64,000 nucleotides of DNA. Source: Sipunculus nudus (taxonomy: Eukaryota > Annelida > Sipuncula > Golfingiida > Sipunculidae). A program made the translations under genes and the position numbers. Below are positions 37,699 through 49,900 of the stretch, piece after piece. The notes under the pieces were generated by a model, which saw only the letters and a program-made list of their open reading frames with translations, did not search any database and was not told the origin of the DNA. Position 1 is the first letter of the stretch. Every line of letters begins with the position of its first letter. The stretch spans positions 77,043,429 through 77,107,428 of the forward strand of contig CM049312.1 of assembly GCA_026874595.1 (NCBI GenBank). The letters run 5' to 3'.

Positions 37699-37812
37699 GC
37701 TTTGAGGGAGAGTACGGGTTTGTTTTAACTAAGGGGGTTGGGTGGTTATTTCTTAGGCCCATATGTATGTAAGAAGTGTGTCAGAAGATTTGTGCAATAT
37801 GAAAATATTCTT

Positions 37813-37829
37813 TATTGTTGTTGTTGTTG

Positions 37830-37880
<51 letters not shown>

Positions 37881-37881
37881 T
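37813..37881 (+). repeat. Compound (TTG)n(AAT)n(ATT)n microsatellite
   Basis: TTG x5 then AAT units that flip to ATT units, forming a palindrome of about 50 bp. Confidence 0.93.
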
Positions 37882-38059
37882 TTAGGAAAAAGTAAAAGTA
37901 ATACATACATTGTCAGCACATCAATATTTGTCAATATATTTTGTACATTTGTTGAAAAAAAAAAAAATGAAATCGGTTCAAATATCTAACCCTGAAATTT
38001 GGAATAAAACCTTCTGACTGATGTCGCTCACATTGTTTGAGCCAGTGGAAGAAAAAAAG

Positions 38060-38460
38060 TTGCCTGTTGTTACTGCCATCTGGCGGCGATTGCATGGATT
38101 AATATGAGTACGGGAAGCGGAAACAAACCAGACAAGCGCCGCCATTATTGGACAGGACAAATCCTGGTAGCGACTCCAGTATCCGGGCGATGCCGAAAAT
38201 CACCACGGGGGCGTCCAGGAATCCGTGAAATCAGTGCCATTTGGTATGAAAATACATTTCGAGTGATTGCATTACACAAATTGTCAAATGTTTATGTTTG
38301 TTTGAGTCAGATTGCTGTATATTTCCGTGTCAGGTTTCCGGAACACTGACTGCCGGGACCGACAATAGCGGGGTCATACTGACAGCTAACGCAGTAACAG
38401 TGCGTTTTGAGCGCAGACTGACCAGGAATTCAGTCAAGATAATTAATATGTTGGTCCTTG
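38060..38460. promoter_or_regulatory. Second CpG-rich patch, candidate promoter for plus-strand gene
   Basis: Locally CpG-rich sequence (tctggcggcgattgcatgg, gacaagcgccgccattattgg, ccgggcgatgccgaaaatc) in an AT-rich background, with a reversed CCAAT box (ATTGG) near 38146. A possible plus-strand donor, TTG|GTATGA, is near 38241. This would suit the unseen first exon of the plus gene, 7.8 kb upstream of its constant exon. No transcript data. Confidence 0.28.
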
Positions 38461-38956
38461 ATTGTGGGGTTTGGGTGGTGTGTTGCCTCTGCGATTTAAA
38501 GGTTCTAGTGCCAGTAGTTGTTATATAATTATAAATATAAATGCCAAAGCCAGAATTGTTTTTAAGAAACTTAATAATAACTTACAATATAAGATGTAAA
38601 AAATTACTAAAATATAATCAATTCACCCTGAAGGGTTCACCCATGTCTTGCTCTCTAAAGGCTGTGTAGGAAGTATCTAGAGCTCCAGAACCAGAAACAT
38701 TGGCCCAGAGCTTAAGGTCAAGACTATTTTCAGTTCGTACTTACGCAGTTAAGTGAAGAGCTAGAAGTAAATGCATAAATCAGCAACATGAGTAATATTC
38801 TGTGCAAACTATGGATAAACTTTAAAGTTATGGGCCTACATGCAGTTGAAATTTATTAATAAAGTCCAATATATCTTCAATTTTCATTAATTTCTTAACA
38901 CATCACACTACAGTCCACAAGTAGGCCTAATAACATTTTCATTTAAAATCATGGAC

Positions 38957-40315
38957 CAGACGTGGGGTCAATTCAAATTTTTCAATTCCATTCAAGAACT
39001 TTTATGAAACTTCAATTCTAGTTCAATTCAATATGCTGGAGCAAAATATTAATTCCAATTCAATTCAAATAATTTATATTCAATTAAAATTCAATTCGCA
39101 ATTAAAAAAATTGCAATCATTTGAATACATTTCATTGGTGTGTAACAAGTGTTATCACAGGTCTTCTATTACCTTTCCACAAGTACACAATTTTTTTCAC
39201 AATTGGTTGAATTTGCTCCAAAACTAATTTAAATGTCAGTAATTATGAGTTTTACCATTTCATGTGAAAAGGCATAGCAGCCAGAAAGGTTTTAGTTGTT
39301 TACTAGTTTTAATTGGCAATTTTTCCTTAAGATCAGGTAAACTGCCTAAATTGGGATCAAGATTTGTTTGGATTTCAAATGAGTGGCCATTATTAACTAG
39401 TGCAATTAATATATATGCATATATTCTATTTTGGGTGATGGAAAACAATTTAGTTCTCGTAAACATGGTGGGGGTGGGGTTGGGGGTGATCACTGTTATA
39501 TCCCCTAACAATAGCAAGGTCAACAAATCTGGTACATGTGCAATAAAATTTTACTAACTTTAGTCATCAAAGACCAGCAGTCTATGGGAGGTATTTTACT
39601 ATCTCATGGCTCTTGCTTGCTCTGTCCAATGAAGTACTCTAGTTACTCAGACCCACTGGTCACCACATGGACCAGTGAAACTTCAATTCTGGTCAAAGAA
39701 TGCTGTAACAATAGGCATATCCTAGAAAGTCACTGGACCAGAACAAGTCAGTTCAGTATTATCTGAACTCATGCTTTATGGCACAGCAGGAAATTCGAAG
39801 TAATAGAAAGTAATACATATTAATCTAATACTTTGCCTTCTATTATCATTACTTTTACAGCTCAGTTTTATATATATTATTATTACTATTACTTTGATAA
39901 GCTGAAAAATTCTATAACGATACATCCCATTATTATAATAATTTTATCCCATCTCTGGTGTGCTGAACCTGCTGATACAAACAACTCAGAAAAAGTGATT
40001 AAGAAGCATTTCTGTTATCATGATCAGATACTTGTTTCATCCATGAGGATTTGTTTCGAAATTAACCAAATACTCCAGGTCTGATTTTAAAACTGAATTG
40101 GATCAACTTCCAATGAGCGACACTTTGGATAATATTAGAGTTGGAACTTTTGTCATCAATTCAGATCAGTTCAGTGTAGCCTGTAAACTTAAATTCCAAT
40201 TCAAGTCCAGTTCATTTAATTTTCACTTTTATTCAATTCAAAATTTAAAATTCATTCAGTTTTCCCTTAAATTCCAATTCAATTCCAGTTCAATTCAGAA
40301 TTGACCCCAGGTCTG
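38957..40315. mobile_element. hAT-like non-autonomous element
   Basis: Ends are CAGACGTGGGGTCAATTC and GAATTGACCCCAGGTCTG, inverted repeats with the CAG start typical of hAT elements, extended inward by TTCAATTC-rich sequence in both arms. The flanking 8-mers TCATGGAC and ATATGGAC agree at six of eight positions, consistent with an 8-bp target duplication. No transposase frame found. Confidence 0.6.
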
Positions 40316-41094
40316 ATATGGACTTCATTTCTAATCTATAAACAATGAACATACATTTATATCTATAGGTCTTTCGTCTAAACAATAATCTGTGAGTACT
40401 GGTATACATATAAATTGTAAACTTGCCAAGGTCATGGTCAATATAAAATTGAGCAGTTTGCTTCTGTCATATTTATGAAAATTCTTTGTTAATTTTGCGG
40501 ATCTCTGGGTCTTTGCATATATACTCCCAGAAAGTACTACATAAATTAATTGCTGCAATTAAAATTAAATGAAATTTATATTTATTACTAAATGCCGGGA
40601 CAATGGCAAATGTTCTGGTTTGTCGGTCAGTTGGTGCAGGAGAAATAGCTCCCATAACTATGTTCGGCAGTATCAGTGCGCATGCTTATAGGAAGTGCCA
40701 GAACTTTAGCCTGTATGATCGATGTCCGGGTCCAGACCTGTAGCAACAGCCTCAGTTGTATGATAACAGTTGCATGAAATATCAGTGTATTTGAATACAA
40801 TTGCAGTTACTTGGACATGTGATCATGATGTGTAATGATTATCTATGATTACAATTATCTTGTCATCGTAATTGCATACAGTTACAATAAATCAACTCTG
40901 AAACAAAATGTTATCAATTATAATTGCATTTTAAAATATAATCAGTTGTAATTGATTATGATTATTTATTACAATAACCCTTACCCTGCTTAGCTGTAGC
41001 ACTCACACAGGGTCATATTCATAGCCTGAGCATGCCTGCAAGTAAAACAGGACAGTGTTATTACTTAAATGAAATATGAGTGAAAAGGAAACAT

Positions 41095-41190
41095 GACAAA
41101 TCACCATCTGGGCTCGAACCTGCAGTCTCATAATCAAGAGTGGTGCACGCAACCAACAGAGCTAGCAATCTGCGATGCAGACATTGGGTT
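41095..41190 (-). mobile_element. tRNA-like SINE head
   Basis: Minus strand has GCTAGCTCTGTTGGTTGCGTGC (A-box/D-arm-like) and CAGGTTCGAGCCC (B box) 30-40 nt apart. The body is not recognised; a decayed tRNA pseudogene is the alternative. Confidence 0.5.
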
Positions 41191-41341
41191 TTCCCATTTA
41201 ATTGGAATCCAATGGTGATGAGTCCTCTGATGGTCAACTGCATTTAATCATTTAGTCAACAAAAATATTTGATTTAGAATCGGGAATGCTGTCCGGGAAC
41301 CCCTGCTTAGGTTGGGAACTCAGACTCAGTTAATTGATATA

Positions 41342-42562
41342 TAGTGGAACCCCACCTTGCCACCACCCCACAATTGCGACCACCCCACAATTACGACCAT
41401 TTTGCTTGGTCCCGATTTTTTTTTAGTTTATTTATGTTTAAAAATGACTCAAATTTACGACCACCACTGAATTCAGAATTACGACCAGATTTCCTGGCCC
41501 CAGCGCTAATGCGACCCCGCTAATGCGACCACTGCCGAGAAGTACTGAAACAACATTTGTCACGAGTCAATGGCTGCGTCTTCTCACAGGCGCCTTAACG
41601 AAAGATCCAAGCGGGTAACAAGGTTTCATTACCCTGAGTGTTAATCTAGTCCAGCATATCTTCTGGACTCGATGTCTTCGCTGAGACTCGTTGAGGTGTA
41701 GGTTATAGATCAAAGAGGGTAACCATCGGCCTGATTACTTAATGAGCCAGTCTGATCTGGGGTCAGATGCTAATTGCCCCTCAGTGATCACCTGTATTAC
41801 AGCTACCCCAAATGTGGGGTTGCGGGCTTAATATTTCAACTCATCACATAATGTTCGATCCTCATTGGTAAAATTAACGACCTAGTTAATCCTAAATGTG
41901 TCATACCTTACTGACACTGAGTATTGAGCAGTCAGTAAAATGTATAAATAAAGCTTGCATGGGGGGAAAATCCCTCACATTAACTTGCCTTTTTTGATAG
42001 ATCGTTGTCAGTTTATTTTTTCTACTGGTTAAGTTTGCATTTAAATTGCTTGCTGTAAGGCAAAGATGCCTCTGAAAGAACTCTCCTTGAAGGATAAAGT
42101 GGCGCTAATCATGGCGGCAACACCACACGCAGTCAGCACCACATGGCTCAGCAGTTTAGCGTCAGGAAAACTCAAGTGCATGCAATATATACTCAAGCGG
42201 AAGGCTAAATATATGACAGCCACGTATTATGTTCAATATGCATTCAGTAGGTTGTAATCCTATTGCCTTAGTGTTATAATTTGATAATCATCAGTCACTA
42301 CGTATGTGTACATGTATATTAATTTTTATCACAAATAAATATGTTCAGCTACACACAAAAAACATTCATAATAAGGGTCCTCTGCTGAGTAAAATATTTT
42401 GTTATAATTCACATTAAAGATATGCAATAGATAAACTCTGATACACATTAAATATCAGCGTGTTATATGCAACCATGGTAAGAGTTTCACAAATACGACC
42501 ACCCCTAAATTACGACCACTTTGCTCAGTCCCCAGGATAGTCGTAATTGTGGGGTTCCACTG
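41342..42562 (+). mobile_element. Tigger/pogo-like DNA transposon remnant
   Basis: Terminal repeats TAGTGGAACCCCAC(C) and its inverse GTGGGGTTCCACTG are flanked by TA duplications (41340-41341, 42563-42564), as in Tc1/mariner-pogo elements. Subterminal ATTACGACCA motifs recur in both arms. Total 1221 bp. Inside, 42066-42257 encodes a decayed transposase N-terminus. Confidence 0.72.
42066..42257 (+). pseudogene. Remnant of Tigger-type transposase first HTH
   Basis: Reads MPLKELSLKDKVALIMAA then YILKRKAKYM, matching the first CENP-B/Tigger helix-turn-helix (KELSLKDKVALI ... ILKRK); the residues between are diverged and the frame stops after 63 codons. No DDE domain follows. Confidence 0.62.
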
Positions 42563-42599
42563 TATGTATAATAAATTTAGGTTTGGGCCTGATGCCTCA

Positions 42600-45500
42600 G
42601 TCTGCGAACTTCTCAGGAGAGGGAGGAAAAAGTCTGAAATGCAACAGTTAATGAGACACCTCATAAAATATCATGTCAGACATGCTGTAACAGGACCAAA
42701 CAGGTTTTTTAAGATGCCAGTGTGGATATACCATGAAAGGAAATCCAGTTCTGAAGAAATATTAGTACAAATATGACTAGAGATGAGATACCAAGCATTA
42801 AAACTATAATAGGATTGATACATTAATGTTTAGACACAACCGAGGAGTTCGGAGTCATTCCATAGTCAGGCCCACAGAGGCACAGACCTTGAGCTTCTGT
42901 AATCTAGCGCAAAGTGTTGTCTTGTATTGATAAGAAAAAAATACCCCCACTTTTCCTATAAGTCCTATGAATTCTATAAATGTATATGAATTCAATATCC
43001 TACTGTAATTTCATAATATTTTCAAATAAATCCTACATTAATCTCAGAACTCACCATTTAATTGTTGTAAATAAAGGGAAATACTAGCCAGTGCAGTCTT
43101 GGCAGTTACCAATTCCAAGCAGGGGTAATAAGCAGGCTTGCATCCTTGTAGCCTTTGAAGTTGAGTGGACTAGCTGGGCAGGTAGCATGCTGGTCTACCT
43201 CCAGCCTCTACATAGGAAGTTACAGGCAACCAGGAAGGGTTATGAATAGGGTTGCTCAAATGCCCCATGTGGACATTTGGTTCATTGTATGTACACAGAA
43301 CACTAGTGAAGAGTAAATGAAGAATTGAAGAACAAGTTTTGTATCACTGAAGAATTGTAGCCAAACAGAACTCTCCTGCCAGAAGAGCAAAACTTTCCAT
43401 GTAACAGAAAACTGTCCCCTGCTCCATTAGTATACTGTGGTTGCCTTTTTATTCATGAGGGTCTTAATTTCACGATATTCGCGAATATGAAATAATCGAT
43501 TATGAAACCCTCGGGAATAAGATGTCCCATCAACTTAGATAAGAAAGGGGGATGATGCGTCATCACAAAGTGATTAGTTATCACAACTCTGTGCATGGTG
43601 TCAGTTTTGCCAATGCAAACATTAATTATATTAACACACAGAGATATATTGACTGTGACGCAAGTCATAAGATAATGACTGAACCAGATATAGTGAGGTA
43701 TTATAGGCTTTATAAATTTAAGAACAATACAAATACTACTGTACTTAGATGTTATATGTTCTGTGCAATCGAGAAAATGAAACCCATGCGAAATGTCCAA
43801 AATGAAGAAATCGCAAAATTTCAGGCACGAGAATATAAAACCAACCACAGTATTCATTAGCTTGTGATTCTCAAACATTCTTGCTTCAATTTACATGTTT
43901 AATGTCACTTCTGATATTAATATTGACATCAGAGTCCTGATATTTGAGTATGTGAATGAAAGATTTAAATTTCTGTATAAATAACTTCTTTTATAAAATT
44001 TTTTAACTTTGTATATTTCTCACTTTTACTAAAGGTCATTCAGTCATTGTGTATATTTGCAATGCAGGCCATATAATTTTTTGCTCAGCTGATTGAAAAT
44101 CTGAATGATCAGCTGTTACAACTAAGCTAACACTTGTCTGTGAAACACAGTAATACTTGTCTTTCTGTCAAAATATCTCTCTTAATCATGGCTGTTAACT
44201 TGCATGATACATGCTTACTCTGTTGCACATGCTGTGATATTACCCATGAAATCACAACTCAGAAGGCATTTTTACTGGACTGGAGAGCCTACTGGAGTGG
44301 TGACAACTGACAAGCAATACAGGGGAATACACTACAATGGCCATCCTTCCTATTGTATCATTATTGTGGTGAAGAGTCAATGATCTTAACATTAGGCTAC
44401 AGGTTATGAATTAATATTGAAATGTAGGCCTGGCAAGATTCTGTAGTTATACCTAAATAACATAATATATATATATATATAGGTAAAGTCAACAAAATTG
44501 TGTTGAAGTTGATAAATAATATTTGTACAGTCGGGATAATCCACAAAGTCGGAGGATACTATGGTTTCATGACGGTCCCGCCCCCGCCGCCACAAAAAAA
44601 CCTTGTTAGCGAGATAACTCGAAAAATATTTCACATATCTTATCAAAATTTACATGTGTATTGATATGGAAAAGAGGACGAAGCCTATTTTAAATGGGGT
44701 CATTTCTTTTACTAGGAGGGTAACCTTGACCTTGAATAAGTCAATTTTTGCTGAAAATCACACAAATTCTTAAATTTCTCAAAAAAGCATGCATAGATTG
44801 GTCCAAATCTCAAGGTGACCAAAGATTTTGAATAGCCTTGTGATGAACCGGAAGCTAGTGGCACCACCTATTAACCTTTTGTGTTTTCAAGCCTTTTAAT
44901 ATCCCTATCATTGCCACACAAAAGTACTCTGAGCATTATCAGTCAAAAACTGATGGACCGATTTCTTTCCATATTATGCACATGCACAGGGATGGGTTAT
45001 TGGAAGAGGTCGATTTAAATTTGTGGCATGACTTTAACCATGAGGGTGGCCTTGACCTTGATAATTTTCATATTTAGTGAAAATCACACACCTCTTATGA
45101 TATCTCCAATCTTGATTCATGGATTTCAAACTTATGTATGGCCCACCACTAAAGTAAAACCCTTTTGGTTCTAGTGTCATGAGTTCAGAGCTCATAGGAC
45201 CCACATCTTTTAAAATATTGTGGATATATTTTAAGCCAAACTTTTCGTCATCTTGCAAATAAAGCTCACCTGTCAGTAGAGGAGGATCCCTATCAATTTT
45301 GGGGTCACAAGGTCAAAGTTGAAGGTCAGAGGAGCCATCTGTCCAAAAATTTGTTTCCGGATGATAATTGTTGCTTGGATTGATATGTGGATTTCAAACT
45401 TTTATATAGCCCATGAATAAAGCAAGAACCCTATTGTATTTTGGGTCACAAAGTCAAGGTCACAGGACCCTCATCTTTTTGTATCATTTTGAATGCATTT

Positions 45501-46038
45501 TGAGCAAAACTTTTGATCCAAAGAAAGCTCACCTGTCAGTAGGCAAAGATTCGGGACTATCAATTTTGGGGTCACAAGGTTTTAGGTCAATGTCGCAGGA
45601 GCCATCTTTCCTCAGATCTACAAAAACATTGGTGTTTGGGTAACCCCATAACTTTTGAAGTAACTGCCACTGTTTCCTTCTAATTTGATACAACAATCTC
45701 CACTTAGATGACAGACAAGTTCAATCATTTGTGACTTTGGCCATGGTGGCCTTTGCCATGTCAAGTGTCAATATGTGCTTCAGAAGAAGGGTTCTATTAT
45801 AGAAGGGTGTAAGCATTATTTTTCTGGGGATACTATGGCATCTCTGATCAAGAAATTTCAAGTTTTCATTATGATGTCATATCTTTTAAGAGTTTGAAAT
45901 TTTATTATTATTCATATAATATTAAAATTTATTTAAATAATATTTTACTTTGCACCTATAATACATCTCGCATATTTTCACATGGATGCTAAACTCGTAT
46001 CTTTTTCATGAGACTACATGCTGAGACTTTTCTTGCAG
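42600..46038 (+). other. Upstream intron or intergenic part of plus gene
   Basis: No coding support. Open frames at 43453-43878 overlap on both strands and lack domains. Includes the ~260-bp AGGTCA tandem repeat. Confidence 0.45.
44930..45700 (+). repeat. ~260-bp tandem repeat with GGTCACAAGGTCA boxes
   Basis: AGCTCACCTGTCAGTAG occurs at about 45266 and 45527, each followed by ATCAATTTTGGGGTCACAAG; GGATTTCAAACTT recurs at about 45122 and 45389. This makes at least two to three imperfect units. Similar AGGTCA richness is present in the repeat at 19190. Confidence 0.6.
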
Positions 46039-46930
46039 ATTGTGTTCAAGAGAAGCCACCATGTTGAAGCCAGAAACTGAGAGGATGCGAACCTTGCTGG
46101 TTGACGCCATCACTACATTATGTCGGAGTGGTCTACAGTACAGCTCTGAACTGAAAGTTGAAGGGCTTCTTGGGATCACACTTGATGCCAGTGATATAAT
46201 TCTCGTCAGTGTAAACCAGAAGTTTGATAAACCAGGTATACATGTTACTGTTACAAATGCTGAACAGGTAGATAGTAGTGCGGAAGAACTCGAATTAGTG
46301 GTTCCCTCTGAACAGAGCGAGTCTCCGGACAAAAGTACCCCAGTTAAAAGACCACATTCCGCAACTAAGTCCAATCACAGTAATTCAAAAGCAAAAAGGC
46401 GAAAAGCTCTGCCGCGTGATGAAGAGGGCTCGTTATCTAGTGAAAAACCGTCAGCATCCGAATCACAGGTGGAGCCACCGTTCACAGTGATATCGGGTTT
46501 GGATAACTCAAATGACTCTGAAAATGAAACAAATGCAACACAGGACAAAACATCAGGTATTGACAATAGTTCCACAGTAAAACCCTCTTCAAATATGCAG
46601 CCAAGCACATCAGTAAATCAGCCGGTGTTTCCAACAATAAAAATTGAAATAGAAGACGATTCAAACGATGGAAAAGTTAAAATGGAGCCTGATGAACTTT
46701 TATTACAAAGTGCCTCATCTGACCAACAGAACACAAGTGGCAGTGGTCCAATGCCTGTTTTATTGTCACAAAATATTACACAGACTGGCATGAACCCAGG
46801 GTTTTCGGAGACTGACACAAATATGCTTCAGTTCGGAAACATGAGTAATCTGTTAGGTTTAAGTCAGCCCTCAACGAGCAGCACAAATTCCAGTCCTCGG
46901 TTCCCTGGCAACAAAACCAAACCCGTCAAG
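46039..46930 (+). CDS. Constant N-terminal exon of plus-strand paralog
   Basis: The acceptor (ttttcttgcag) precedes base 46039; the ATG at 46061 has a perfect Kozak context (gccaccATG). The frame runs 290 codons to a donor AAG|GTGGGT at 46930/46931, phase 0. Residues 1-52 repeat the conserved domain of the minus-strand gene (TLLVDAITTLCRSGLQYSSE, LKVEGLLGITLD, DIILV). A Ser/Thr-rich disordered linker follows, with a basic NLS-like cluster at 95-115 (VKRP...KAKRRK) and SUMO-type motifs IKIE (Lys194) and VKMEP (Lys207). The Lys-to-Lys spacing of 13 is identical in the two paralogs, although the surrounding linker is diverged. It ends in SSPRFPGNKTKPVK, comparable to the paralog's SPRLLGQ...QKVK. 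Unspliced, the frame ends 8 codons into the intron. Probable role: shared nuclear effector part of a family of transposase-domain proteins. Confidence 0.83.
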
Positions 46931-49900
46931 GTGGGTACTGATGTATTTTCCGTTTAACAGACACAAGTTTGCTGGAATGCATCCATAGTTACCATGGTCC
47001 AGATATGTTCAAGGTTTGGTTCTTTTATTGTGTTCAGCCAAGGTTCCCAGCCACATCGAAAAATCAAGAAAAATATTTGCTAGTGCAAAGATACACAGCT
47101 TATAGAAAAATAAAGAAAAGTCATTGAGGAATTTTACTTTGTATTTTCAGAGGATATAGGAGTAAAATTTTCATGCGGATCTTGTTTAATGTTCGGTGCC
47201 GTCAGCAGGTACCACAAACTAAATAAATTTTATTAAGGATTTATGATTGTTTTGGTCTCTTGGAACCAAATTGATAATACAGGTCACCTGTTTGTTTAAA
47301 ATATTTTGCTCTTATAACCTAAAAGGAATGAAATGAATAAACCCAAGATATTTAATGGATCCATAAATTTCAAGAAATATATTTTAATCCAAATTGGAAT
47401 ACCAAAATTTTTACCATTTGGTATAAAATACAGGGAACTCTGATTTTGCTGACTTGGGTATTTTAGAAACATGCAGTTATTTTATTGTAAATGACAGCTG
47501 CTTCATTTATAACCGGTGCTTAATGATGTAAAACATACATTCAGCTTTTCATGATTGAAATGTTAAGTACTCTGTTATTCAGAAAAGTAAGGAAGTGTCT
47601 TTAAACATGTCTGGGACCACAGTAACATCCCTTTATCAATGATCAACCTTGATGTTGCTTGGTATTATGTTTTCTCCTTGGTTTGTCACTTTGGTAAATT
47701 CATCTGTTTTAATTTTCACAGTTTTCCTCAAAAAGAAATGAACAGATTTTGATGATAGTTTTTTGAGGGTTAAGGTTATACTGAAGGATCAGTCGGTTAT
47801 AATTTAGAGGTAATCTGGATCACAACTATACAATTTTCATTCAAAGGCTTCTATACACTGTGACATATAGCTATTTCTTTGTCATGATGAAGAGCCAAAG
47901 CCATTCATAGGTATAAGGGAATGGCTTTGTTCAAGAGCCCACCTACGTTGGTGAATCTGACACTGTGTACACAGGAACACAGGAAAGTTTCATTAGAGTT
48001 CTGGCGGAGGTGTGTAGGCTTCCACTACACATTTAATTTTTTGGTACGTTGTCTGCAGTAAGGTGACAAAGTTGCCTTATCATCCACGAGGGGCACTCTT
48101 ATCTGCTATTAGCGTCATACTGACCCTCAGGCATTACAACCAGGATTACTGGCACCAGAGTGTCATGACATCTACGTCTGAGGATCGCATTATAAGGCCT
48201 TATAAAGGTGCAAATATTTTCATCATCGTCATTTCTGACAACGCTTAATGGGCTACAGATACACTGTCAATCAACATAAACCAGACCATTTGTTAGAATT
48301 TTTCTGTTCTTTCTAATGGTACCAAATATGAGCAAGAAAAGTTCTGCTTAACCCAGCACATTGGTAAAACCCCTTGGCATGTTTGTTGAATTTATGACCG
48401 CATGAACACAAGCATGGCTCGCAAGGGTTACAGGACGCAGGCAACTTGCAGGGGACACAGGAAATGACCCGTGTCCATGGAGAGGGTGTTTCAGTTTGGG
48501 TTGCGAGCTCACATATACTATTGTGTTTATTCACCATTCTAAGCATAATATTGAGATTATGGGCCGTTTACCACAATATGAATGCAACCAGATGCAAGAC
48601 CACTGCGATACATTCCTCTATATAACTAGTATCACGACTCGAGTAGGCTTACTAGCCCAATTATCCGATTGCCTACGGAGTCTGTTTGTCAAGGCTAATC
48701 TGCTATACATGTCACTGTGTATCGCAGGAGCTATGACACTTCAGCCCAGTACTATTGTGAGATTCAAATATCACAGATAGATAATTGTATGGGTTTCACA
48801 ATCACAGACCATTCCACCTGGCATGTAAGAGTAGCATGTGATTTATGAAAGGTGTGCAGATAGGATGATTGACAGAAGGTGTACATATGATTGACAGATG
48901 GTGCGTTGAATTGATTATCAGAAAAAAATCTCAAAAGGATTGACATAGCATTTTATATTGTTGATAGTTGATATATCACTGATTTCTTATTCATAGCTTT
49001 AACAAAGGATGCTTGTTTGCTCGTTAGAAAACTTCTGTCATTGGCTGGATAACAAATTCTTGCAACTCACAATGAATTTTCATACTGTATGCCCTGATTT
49101 CTATTTTCCTTTACAAAAGCTCTGTAGAGGAGTATTTAAGACAGTAGAAAATTCATGTTCTATGATTATTACTGCACTGCAGTCGTTCATGTTCTCCTTC
49201 ACTTTAACTGCTGCATTGTATAGCAAGTTTTTCAGGGTTTCTACACCAGGGCTGACACAGGACCATGAATTGTTATCAGACAGATGAGGTTGTGATATCG
49301 CATTGTGCAGACCAGTGAGATTGGGGTGCTCTGGTTTTGAAACTTTCAGTTGGATGCACAATGCAATACCACGCTCCAGTTGGTCTGATTACAGTTCTTA
49401 GCTCTGTGCACACCCTGGTGGTGAAACCCAGGGAATCTTGCTACAAAAAGCAGCGGTTAAAGCGAAGGAGATACAGAACGACTGCTAAATAACTGCTGTA
49501 GGAGGAGTATGTGATATTGCAGAGGATATATCTGTCAGATTGACGTCAGATTGACAGATTATTTCTATTGGCTTGACAGTGGATTCTGTTTCACTTTATT
49601 TCTTTCATTCAGATTAGTCTTATCCAATTATTAAAGCTTTTTACTTGGACATTCAATATTTTTGTCAACATTACAGTCATTTTTACAATAAGTCTGTGCT
49701 AAGATACCTCTCCCATTTTTAGTCTGCATTCCAGCAATCTTGGGTGTATTTGATATTGAATTTGGTTTGTTGCTTATAATGCACAGAAATGTATAATTAA
49801 ATATACAGAAAAGTACAAAATAAGGTAAGTGGGGGACTGTATGGGGCAACAATTTGAAATATATTTGGACAAATTATAATAAAATTTATAGTAAAATTGA

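Noticed and set aside
43453-43878. Open frame of 141 codons on the minus strand
   Set aside because: It overlaps a 102-codon frame on the other strand, shows no domain, and has no splice or codon-bias support; AT-rich chance frame.
48063-48248. Possible extra coding exon in the plus-gene first intron
   Set aside because: No domain, no convincing acceptor and no similarity to any cassette.
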